64,000 bases of DNA from Anthopleura xanthogrammica. Taxonomy: Eukaryota; Cnidaria; Anthozoa; Actiniaria; Actiniidae. The stretch's first letter is position 1, and each line of letters opens with the position of its first letter. This document shows positions 55,104-64,000 of this stretch, piece by piece. The stretch spans positions 3,085,001-3,149,000 of the forward strand of contig OZ025207.1 of assembly GCA_964019055.1 (NCBI GenBank). Direction: 5' to 3'. The position numbers and the translations under genes are program-made. The notes under the pieces are model-generated. The model ran no database searches and was not told the origin of the DNA. It saw nothing but the letters and a program-made list of their open reading frames with translations.

Positions 55104-58100
55104 ATGGAATTGAAGATAGCCTCAATGGTGAGTCGAATTTTATCATACGCTCAGCGCATTTAAGATAAGTTCACTTAAAACTCCATAAAGGAAGTCCAGT
55201 CAATCTATATCAAAGAAAGACTTAAATATCGTATATTACATAGTTCTTAAGTATTTTAGTATAGTATTTTTGTAAGCCCTTCATATGGTATACATTGTAG
55301 CACGTCCAATAAGGCGCTCTTTACGAGAATGTTGGAAGTAGAAACTTATTTTACACAGTCTTACCTTGTTTAAGCAAAGCACAATTTTGATGTGCAACAT
55401 CCCAGCTTTATAACTAGTCCAAATTAGAGTTGTGCCTTCTTCCAGCGCCAGCTCTGGTATATTTGCCAGCCCGGAACTCGTAGAACTGTACTCGGTTAGC
55501 CATTCTCTCTTTCGTCTATGTTGGCTGGAAACACAATTGTTTTCATACAAAAATACAAATTTAGTGAGGATTGGAAGCAGATATATTATTGTTGAGGCTA
55601 ACTATAGTACTTGAAGAGAATTGGAAGAGTTTTGAGGATAATATCATGAGAATTGTCAAGGTAACATGGATACCGAAGACAGATACGAATACTAGATATT
55701 TGAAACATGTGAGAGAAGAGCATATATACCACACCCAGCCCGTCTGGTCTGGCCACTCTGCTGTCAGTCAAGGTCCACACGTTGTCTTAACGTTCCTAAT
55801 ACTAAGGTTTGTTGGAGATTTTTAGCTAATTTGAGTGAGTTTTCTTTTTCCAGGTACTCTTTTTGTGTTCTGTGTTTTTGGGATACGAGCAAGCTATGGG
55901 CAACGGTATCTATGCTCTGAGATCAGCTTACAGACAGAAATTTCAATTCACAGACTGCAATTTGCTTAAGGTGGACCTTAACAGCCGAGGAGAGCCAAAT
56001 GGATTGTCATACAAAGGGCATTGCTGTAACAACAAGAAGTATAAAGGTAAGGATACGATTTTCTAAAGAATAGAAATCATTTAGCTGTTTTGGGGTAAGA
56101 TAAACGCGTGGTTTGCCTGAACGAACATTAATTCTGTTGATGGATATTGTCCCAGTCAGTGAGGCAATTATTGCAGCTCGCAGAGTCATCGCGGTAAATT
56201 ATAACGAGAGTCTTTTAGAAGCCCAAGAACCAGGCTAAACCAACATGTTTTACCTATTGTAGCCAATACATCTCTTTTTGTAGAAATACAGAACACTTTT
56301 CTTTACTTTGCCTAGTGAATTGCAGCTCGAGTCATCGCGGTAAATTATAACGAGAACTCGTCCTTTAGAACAATGCTAAACGAACATGTTTTACCTATTG
56401 TAACCAACAGTACATCTCTTTTTGAAGAAATATAGAATACTTTTCTTTACTTTGCATAGTGAATTGAAGCTCGAGTCATCGCGGTAAATTATAACGAGAG
56501 TCTTTTAGAAGACAAAACCAGGCCAAACCAACATGTTTTACCTATCGTAGCCAATACATCTCTTTTTGTAGAAATACAGAATACTTTTCTTTACTTTGCA
56601 TAGTAAATTGAAGCTCGAGTCATCGCGGTAAATTATAACGAGAACTCGTCCTTTAGAACAAGGCTAAACGAACATGTTTTACCTATCGTAGCCAATACAT
56701 CTCTTTTTGTAGAAATACAGAATACTTTTCTTTACATTGCATAGTAAATTGAAGCTCGAGTCATCGCAGTAAATTATAACGAGAACTCGTCTTATTTTGA
56801 TTTAAGATCTTCAGCACAAAAGAAATACCTTTCAAATATTAATTCTTAACATTATTATACTTAAAGAGGAAGATGTTAAGGACTTTTTTAGTTATACACT
56901 GAATAGGCTTTTGTTTGCTAAGCGATCTCGCATTTCGATCGAAAGCTCTAATATTAAAAATTAATACTTTTTGGAATCATAGTTAGGGTTCTATTGAGCA
57001 GACACTACTTATCAAGGAAGCCTTGAGCTGTTTTTCTTTAGCAATTTTTGATATACGGATGTTGAAATTCAAACTTATTTGGTGCGTTGAAATATGAGCG
57101 AATGTTCCGAAGGTAGGAAAACTAGGAATCTTTGGTATCCTTTAAAGTTCATGGCAGAACTCTTGTTGAAGTGAACAGATAATTGATTTGATAGAGATGT
57201 TTCCTTTTGTTGTTTTCTTTTTGGTCTCAAAATGTTATTAAGTTAAAATTTAGTCATCATAGAATTGCTTCTCTTTTCTCTCCTCTCCTCACTTTTCCTC
57301 TGCTCTGCTCTGCTTTAGCTGCTCTGCTCGACCTGCTCTGCCTTGCTCTGCTCTGCTCTGCTCTGCTCTGCTCTGCTCTGCTCTGCTCTGCTCTGCCTCT
57401 GCTCTGCTTGCTCTGCTCTGCTCTGCTCTGCTCTGCTCTGCTCTGCTCTGCTCTGCTCTGCTCTGCTCTGCTCTGCTCTGCTCTGCTCTGCTCTGCTCTG
57501 CTCTGCTCTGCTCTGCTCTGCTCTGCTCTGCTCTGCTCTGCTCTGCTCTGCTCTGCTCTGCTTGCTCTGCTCTGCTCTGCCTCTGCTCTGCTCTGCTCTG
57601 CTCTGCTCTGCTCTGCTCTGCTCTGCTCTGCTCTGCTCTCTCTCCTCTCCTCTCCTCTCCTCTTCTCTCCTCTCCTCTCCTCTCCTCTCTGGATTTCCTT
57701 GGCATTATGAAGTGATTCTATATATTTTTCATGCAATAAAAAAAAAAATGATTTTGAAATAATTCTATATCCTTTACTATAAAACCACAGATTTCCAAGT
57801 TACTTATTCTGTGACGGCAAACCGAGGGCTCACAGCAACTTTCCGATGGGTACACAACAATAAATATTATTTAACAGCAAAGAGCACAGGGAATCAGCTT
57901 GTTCTTGAGGTGAGTACAAGGATTGGAAGAAAGCTTAAGAGCGTCACGCGTGACACCGTGACATATCATGCGCGTGACTCGTGAATCACGCAAAAAGTGA
58001 TTTTCTATCATTTAAATATTATAAACTCATAAACATATTTCTTCTCTCTTCAGAAACCTGGCTCATCAATAACAGACAATCACAAATTCATCGTCAAATC

Positions 58101-58290
58101 GACATTTACCCCAGGTTGTGATGATTGCGTTACTCTTCAATCCATAGCAACCAACAAATACCTGGCCACCGGTACTAACGGACAGATATCCATGACAACC
58201 AATAGGAAACTTAAACTCGCGTTGCTAAGGTTACACAGATGTGATACTGCTTTACTCGTATTGTGTAGGTTTATTGATGTTTCGTGTTAA
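55104..58290 (+). CDS. Secreted beta-trefoil-like protein (FGF/IL-1 superfamily candidate)
   Basis: Exons 55104-55127, 55854-56046, 57791-57909 and 58054-58290. Donors GTGAGT, GTAAGG and GTGAGT, acceptors CCAG, CCACAG and TTCAG; phases 0, 1 and 0 agree and give 190 residues plus TAA. Residues 1-22 (MELKIASMVLFLCSVFLGYE...) form a signal peptide split between exons 1 and 2. The mature part is beta-rich with three similar blocks of about 40-45 residues: FRWVHNNKYYLTAKSTGNQL-VLE (about 90-112), then KFIVKSTF (123-130), then VTLQSIATNKYLATGTNGQI (138-157). The V-x-L-x-S-x-A-T-x-x-Y-L-A-x-x-x-x-G-x-I pattern is typical of the third lobe of FGF and IL-1 family trefoils. Cysteines at 43, 65, 66, 134 and 137 and near the end could form disulfides. 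It lacks an obvious FGF signature in the first lobe, so the family is not settled. A 57-bp upstream ORF begins at 55031. AATAAA occurs at 58916 and 59103. Confidence 0.6.
56170..56790. repeat. About 145-bp tandem repeat in intron 2 of the beta-trefoil gene
   Basis: GAGTCATCGCGGTAAATTAT recurs at about 56185, 56330, 56470, 56615 and 56758, giving four full units with 90-95% identity. An inverted single copy sits in the coiled-coil gene (46690-46800). Confidence 0.9.
57297..57690. repeat. (CTCTG)n pentanucleotide array with a CTCTC tail
   Basis: About 65 CTCTG units then TCTCC repeats, within intron 2 of the beta-trefoil gene and ending about 100 bp before exon 3. Because 5 is not a multiple of 3, all frames show an SRAEQ- or ALLCS-type pattern; none is a gene. 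Confidence 0.95.
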
Positions 58291-59194
58291 GATTTGAGAC
58301 CTAATTTGAAGAACTACAGCTCGAACTTTTAAAATTATTTTTTCAAATAATTTTTTAAATGAGAGATATTTATGATTTAAAATTTATAGCCGATTGCTTA
58401 CACGAATTAGGTACGAAAGATAATCTAAAAACTTGAGGTAAAAGCGCTCCTTTCAAACCAGTACTTTGCGCTTATTTAAACAAATCTTTTCAAGGGGTAC
58501 TTGGATGAAAACGCCCCATTTTTTGAAAGTCTAAATAATTCAAGTATTTGAAGAAAATATGACTCAATTATGATCATGAAAACGCGAAAATTTCAGCCTC
58601 GGAGCCACTTGCAGTTGAGAAATTTTGGTTAAAAACTAAAAGAACAATAGGGTTGAATGTATAACGTTATTTACTCACAATTTAGATGCTGAAAAAAAAT
58701 TAATAATTTTTATGCGCCAGTTTTGACTGTGAAGAAAATATGTTGCTTGGCTACTATTGGGGTCATATAGATCAGTTAAACCAAGTTTCAAGTCATTTCC
58801 AATTTTCATCGACTTTCATCCAAGTGCACCTTTCAGAATGTGAAAGATTTTTCGATTTAAGTCTGTAAGTAATCAACTCTACTGATAATTAAGTAAGAAT
58901 TCATAGCATGAACTACAATAAATGTTAAATTATATTAATACAATAACATATAGATTTATATCTAGGCTGTAAAACAGGTATTTAACATTGTAACTTTACA
59001 TATTTGTTGCTATTATAGTATTTAAGACGTTTATAAGATATAGTTAGTTAAGTAAAAGTCTTGAAATATGGACCCATGTTCAGTGATAGATCATTATTCT
59101 GAAATAAAGTTTGTACAAGAGGCTAGTCTTTGGAAAAGAAACATTTTTTTTAGATTTGATCTGTGGTGATTTCATATTTACAATACATACGAGA
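58291..59194. other. Probable 3'UTR and flank of the beta-trefoil gene
   Basis: No coding exon was seen on either strand. Two AATAAA signals (58916, 59103) could end the transcript. Confidence 0.4.
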
Positions 59195-59410
59195 GTTCAT
59201 TTACATGTAGATTTTTACGAAGGGTTCGAGGAAAACTGGAGAGCCTAGAGAAAAACGCTCGTGGCAAGGGAGAGAACAACACATCAAACAAACTCAACTC
59301 ACATGTTGATTTTTACGGAGGGAGGAAAACCAGAGAACCTGGAGAAAAACCCTCGTGGCAAGGGAGAGAACAACACATCAAACAAACTCAATTCACATAG
59401 AGGAGAAAAT
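59195..59410 (-). mobile_element. SINE copies in a short tandem
   Basis: The 3' body of the SINE (GGAGGGAGGAAAACCAGAGA ... GGGAGAGAACAACACATCAA) occurs twice (about 59205-59295 and 59297-59400). This suggests duplication inside one copy. Confidence 0.7.
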
Positions 59411-59872
59411 ACAAACAAATCACAGACAACCCGTGTGAGCAGCGCTTCCTGTCCCTTGCCCCGTTGGAAAAACACTTGCATGTGGGAGCTAGGGTTATAA
59501 AGATGATCTGTACGCAGACCTCATCACACCAACTTTCTAGCTATTTCTGGCTCTACCCCCAGGCTATACCAAATATAGAATGCTAATATAACATTACTGT
59601 GATCTGTTGACGTGGTTAAGGTCAAGTCTGTGTTTGAGCGAGCGGTCGTCACGACAATAGCATAGTACAACTCTCTCTCTGTCAGTGCTAATGCAGAAAA
59701 GATAATTTTCGGAGGCGGTGGACGGAGAAACCGGAAGGTCGCGACTTGCGCGCGCTCGTTAATGAATTGAGATCATCATAACAGGATGCTGATATAATTT
59801 GCGCGCTCTATCAGATGCGGCAATGATGTGATGAGTAAAATAATGTTGCTGGCCGCTTCTTCGCCTCGAGCA

Positions 59873-60116
59873 GAGAAAGCCTTTCTTGATATGTGATATG
59901 AGAATATCTGTCCCAAACACCCGACGTCACACACAGGAGCTTTTTTCTTGCTCTGGGGACGCTATGTTAGATTTTGTTGTAGTGAAAAATAGCAAAGAGA
60001 AAGCCTTTCTTGATATGTGATATGAGAATCTCTGTCCCAAACACCCGACGTCACACACAGGAGCTTTTTTCTTGCTCTGGGGACGCTATGTTAGATTTTG
60101 TTGTAGTAACAAATAG
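59873..60116. repeat. 124-bp tandem duplication
   Basis: GAGAAAGCCTTTCTTGATAT starts at 59873 and 59997. The copies differ by only a few bases and include ACCCGACGTCACACACAGG and GGGGACGCTATG. No gene is attached. Confidence 0.9.
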
Positions 60117-61860
60117 CGATGCGCGGTATTTTTGATCATATCTAGTGGTACAATCACGCGTTCAAGATGCTGCAGAAAAACCTTAAACGTTTAAACTTCT
60201 GCAAATATATTTTTGATCTCAAGATAGTGTTGACCGATATTTTAAGGAAATTCCTCTGTCGGTCAAAGCGCAGCAATAATAAAAGAATAGAATAAAAACA
60301 AAACTTGTGTTGGAAGCGCGGAGAAAATGGTGGCATCTTTCGGCAGTTTCTGGAGTATTCAGGATATGAAAAATCGAAGCCCATGAGCTATTGATTTAAG
60401 AAATACATTCTCATTATTGATTAAAGGTCTTCCTGTTATAAAGGAAGTAATCAAGGAACCCGCGCTCAGTTCTGCTACCCGTTTACCCCCTCTGCACCCA
60501 CGCTACCCTTTAGCAAACTAGAGTTATAGACTAGGATATGTTTCTTCATCAAAAGCAATTTGAAAAAGCAAAATTAATCTTTTCTTCTTTTACGCGAATA
60601 TCGTCAGTTTTAACGAGACAAATTTCTCGTTCAGAACAAGAATTGATAGTGAAAATAACACGATGTAACTCGCTCGTAAACGTTTTTTCACGAACATTTC
60701 AAGTCAAAGGTCTCTACGTAGACAATTCCTTTCTGTCAATAAAACTGTGCACGAAATGCCGACGACAGAAACCAAAGTCGGCTTAGTTTACTACTTGTTA
60801 TCTTCTAGCTTTATGGGCCTTTATGAGTGTTTTTGAGCCGTTGGAGGTCAAGTATGTATCTGGATAATAATCTAAATGTTTTGAGCAGTGCGTGTATTTT
60901 CTTCCGTAGATAACCCGACTCAGAGCGGAAGGCGAGGATTCAATAAGCGCCGAAAAATAGTTTTCTGGCGCCTCAGTATAATCTTAATGTTGGCGATGAA
61001 AGTTGGAAAAAACGTTTTTGACCTTTAAAGGTGCGTTAATACGAGCTAGAAAATCATGCAATTTGTCGCAAGAAGTGTTAGGAGGAGCAAGTGCGATGTT
61101 TAAGATATTGCAGAGGAAAGTATAAGCATGCATTTGAACGTACTTCGACCCCTGTAACATTTTTGTTGTAGAAAGCGTTATATCTTCTATCTTGAGGCAT
61201 GATTGACGCTGGGATTATCTTTCGCGTTGCTGGACAATACAACTACAAGTCTGCAACTGCGTTGCCAATGCGAGAAAAATTGAGGTGTGTATAAGCGACT
61301 TACTAGAACTGAAGTGACTAAATTTGAAATCCGCAGCTTGGGACTACGTCACTAAGCGTTTCACAAAAATTCATGAATAGGTTTTGGTAAGATACGTGTA
61401 AAAACACTATACATATTACGCAAAAGAAATCTGACAATCAAAAGACTAGTTTAGGCAGTGCGCGGCTTTGGCGCATAAAGCATAAAAATATGAATGTATA
61501 AAAAAGAAATTTTTGGAGCGAAGATAGCCAGTAAAGTCATTAAAGAGCGGTAATTGAGCCCATAAGATCGTGCTTTTTGTCGCGCAATTATAACTGTTGC
61601 ACGGTGAAAAACCTCTTATGGCCAGCGAAGTCACTAAAGGAGCGGTAATAGGGGCCATAAAATCGTGGAATTTGTTGCGCAAACGTTCTTGCACGGAGTA
61701 AATATCTTTTTGCAACTTTCAACAAATAAATGTTTGTTGCGCGCGGTATGGTTATGCTAGTAACATTCTCTCTGCAACTTTATAAAGTTCTATGATGTTT
61801 TATAAAGCCAAGTAAAGATAGATTTTCCTAGCTTATTATGTTCCATCATGTATAACAAGC
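60117..61860. other. No supported gene; GTTGC-family repeat pieces
   Basis: Frames at 60154-60384, 60538-60786 and 61446-61715 lack splice sites or family features. Degenerate GTTGC-rich repeat pieces occur at about 61035-61110 and 61640-61785 (AAATCGTGGAATTTGTTGCG ... GTAACATTCTCTCTGCAAC). Confidence 0.45.
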
Positions 61861-61886
61861 GCACGAAGGCTGAGGGACGCTATTTC

Positions 61887-62101
61887 ATCATCATCATCAT
61901 CACCATCATCATCGTCGTCGTCGTCGTCATCATCATCATCATGCATCATCATCATGCATCATCATCATGCATCATCATCATGCATCATCATCATGCATCA
62001 TCATCATGCATCATCATCATCATCAACATCATCATCATCATGCATCATCATCATCATCACCATCATCACCATAATCATCATCATCATCATCATCATCATC
62101 G
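61887..62101. repeat. (CAT)n microsatellite with a 13-bp super-repeat
   Basis: CAT repeats with a regular CATCATCATCATG unit in the middle (61939-62010). Confidence 0.95.
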
Positions 62102-62855
62102 CAAAAATCAACTTCTAAGTTCTAATTTGATCTAGGAGGGCCTAGATGAAAATTGCTCTGTGTAGTTCTAGTAACCCTAGCAAATTGCAAAGCTATATTA
62201 GTTAAGTTCATTATATTGATAAAATAGAAAGTGCGCGCGTGCGCTGTGTGTTCTCATAAAGCATGCGCACCCAACCAATCAGAAAGCGAAATTTAGAACA
62301 GTTACTTTATAATTCTAAATAATGTAGCGATCAACAGAATGCCCGTAAACTTTTCTAACTTTTTTAGTAAGTAAAATCGTATTTTATCTTGCAAATTGGC
62401 GACTTACACAAAATATATTTTTATTCATATTTCATTGAGAAATAATTCCCATCATCAAACTACAATGAGTATAACTATTTATAAAGTTAAAGAAATTGTA
62501 ACACATCTTATATGTGTTGTATACATGAATATATATGTAAATTGTTTTTTTGAAAATAAGCTGAAACACTCAAGCATGATAACTCAGTTGAAACTTTGAG
62601 TATTATAAATTTAGCTTCACCCTGATAGACGAGTGAAGATGATATGGTAAGAAAATAATGATAAAATGAACCATGCAACAAAACTGATATGCTGAAACCT
62701 TTATGGATAAGCAAGAAGGTGTGTGAATGGAAGTTAGTACTGCAGTACTTCACACTTTTAAGGCTGTCTTCTTTTGGTAAGATTAGTTCTTGTTGGTTTA
62801 CTCTGTAATAATGAATAAAGTTTTTAGTTTTGTGTTTATACAGATGAAATAAACG
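62102..62855. other. AT-rich, no gene recognised
   Basis: This is where a membrane or cytoplasmic exon of Ig gene copy B would be expected if it exists, but none was seen on the minus strand. Confidence 0.35.
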
Positions 62856-62857
62856 AA

Positions 62858-63090
62858 ATGAATGGATGGATGATGGATGAACGAATGGATGGATGGGTGG
62901 ATGGATGGATGGATGGATGGATGGATGGATGGATGGATGGATGGATGGATGGATGGATGGATGGATGGATGGATGGGTGGATGGATGGATGGATGGATGG
63001 ATGGATGGATGGATGGATGGATGGATGGATGGATGGATGGATGGATGGATGGATGGATGGATGGATGGATGGATGGATGGATGGATGGAC
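62858..63090. repeat. (GGAT)n tetranucleotide array
   Basis: About 57 nearly perfect GGAT units with two GGGT variants. It starts only about 30 bp downstream (minus sense) of the V-like Ig exon. Confidence 0.97.
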
Positions 63091-63112
63091 GGGATAACAT
63101 ATACAAAAAAAA

Positions 63113-63462
63113 CTAATAACCACCTTTGATCCTTAGCTCCACGTGATTTTCATGACTTCCTACATGAGTAACCACGCCACACGTATACATCCCGACATCT
63201 TTAGAGGTCACGTGACTAATAGTCAGTTCCATATCGAACCTTTGGTCCTTGTACTTCTTCTTAACAATCCTTTCTGAGTACCGTGATTTCATGTGATATC
63301 TGGCAGTGTTTTTTATCCTGATACCACGGTGGTCCCAGAACAGAGCCGTGTAGCGCGAAGGGGTGTGCTTTGCTGAGCAAACCAGTACAGCTGTCGAACC
63401 TTTAGGAACAGTGATTACGTGGTGGAGGGGAACCACTCGAGGAGGACGACGAAATGTGTAGT
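63113..63462 (-). CDS. V-like Ig exon of a second copy of the receptor-like gene (copy B)
   Basis: The exon runs from an AG acceptor (exon start 63462) to a possible GTGGTT donor after 63124: 339 nt, phase 1-1. It encodes a long Ig domain with VLVC in strand B, ALFWDHRG in strand C and DVGMYTC in strand F. If the donor is not used, the frame reads four more codons and stops at 63113, so this could also be the last coding exon. Its 5' part (63321-63462) is identical to bases 1-142. Upstream exons of this copy must lie right of the window. No exon encoding a membrane segment, kinase or TIR domain was recognised to its left. Confidence 0.65.
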
Positions 63463-64000
63463 CTATGAATATTAAATAAAAAAGGAAAAAGTGCATAGTT
63501 AGTACAATACTCCAGTTTCGAGTTCTCTTTTACGCTGTGTTAGCCTCAATTGTGCGTAAATTATGCAGAAATTTAGATAAAACTCGTGAAATTTCAAAGT
63601 ATTTTTATTGTCTTCTTTACACACAGATCTCTTGAATTTCCACGGGCTGTTACTGAATAAAAGAATATATTACACGGTTTTGAGGCTAACACAGCGTAAA
63701 AGAGAACTCGAAACTGGAGTATTGTCGAGCGTTTTTAACATGAGCCTCGTTGCTCGGAAGATTGGGCGACCACTTCCCACGTTATCGACCTTAAATAAAT
63801 TATCATTATTAATATATAGTATTAGACACTAAATCCATTGTTTTCTTTTGTTTTACTTGGACTGTTACTCACTAATAATCCCTTGCAGCACGTGGGAATG
63901 CAGCTCAACTTGGAGGACAATTAAAACAATAGGTTCCAGGTGATCTGGAATCTAGGCGCGCAATGCATTGTTTGTCACAGCGAAAATTTCCAAGTGTTTG
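63321..64000. repeat. Right member of the 680-bp duplication
   Basis: Same orientation as bases 1-680, offset by 63,320 bp, about 99.1% identical. It continues off the right edge. Confidence 0.95.

Noticed and set aside
57207..57762. Open frames with SRAEQ or ALLCS periodicity
   Set aside because: Products of the (CTCTG)n array inside an intron.

Overview
This is a window of an AT-rich metazoan nuclear genome, most likely an anthozoan cnidarian (stony coral or anemone). The inference rests on spliced genes with short exons and GT-AG introns, intronless TMEM26-like paralogs, a secreted PAN/apple-type fragment, and a very high density of MITEs, tRNA-derived SINEs and microsatellites. No database search was possible; every family call is from pattern recognition.

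Layout. 1-4020 (minus): 5' part of a gene for a secreted or membrane protein with a signal peptide and at least three immunoglobulin domains. 7980-9232 (minus): three exons of a CCNDBP1/GCIP-like gene, head-to-head with a plus-strand first exon at 9747. 11248-12123, 15115-15972 and 26018-26878 (plus): three intronless TMEM26-like genes, separated by nested DNA transposons, large microsatellites, a dead Ty3/gypsy element (18049-22905, minus) and a 0.9-kb minisatellite. 27005-28258: a 5'-truncated non-LTR element embedded in (TAA)n. 28625-31153: two 3' exons of an unrecognised lysine-rich gene. 29-43 kb: mostly DNA-transposon derivatives (TTAA elements, a 2.1-kb fold-back element) and one weak minus-strand transcript model. 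45237-50892 (plus): a ten-exon coiled-coil gene whose phases all agree. 55104-58290 (plus): a four-exon gene for a secreted 190-residue beta-trefoil-like (FGF/IL-1 superfamily) protein. 63113-63462 (minus): an Ig exon of a second copy of the left-end gene.

Two observations stand out. First, bases 1-680 and 63321-64000 are near-identical (six substitutions), so the Ig gene is tandemly duplicated about 63.3 kb apart, or the assembly carries two haplotypes in series. Second, the predicted secreted beta-trefoil protein lies between these Ig genes. Three-Ig receptors (FGFR, IL-1R) are the classic partners of beta-trefoil ligands, so this could be a linked ligand-receptor locus. That pairing is inference and is untested.

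The remainder is a good record of transposon activity: nested insertions with readable target-site duplications, a MITE that splits the gypsy protease, and minisatellites that seem to have grown from SINE tails or from neighbouring single-copy sequence.
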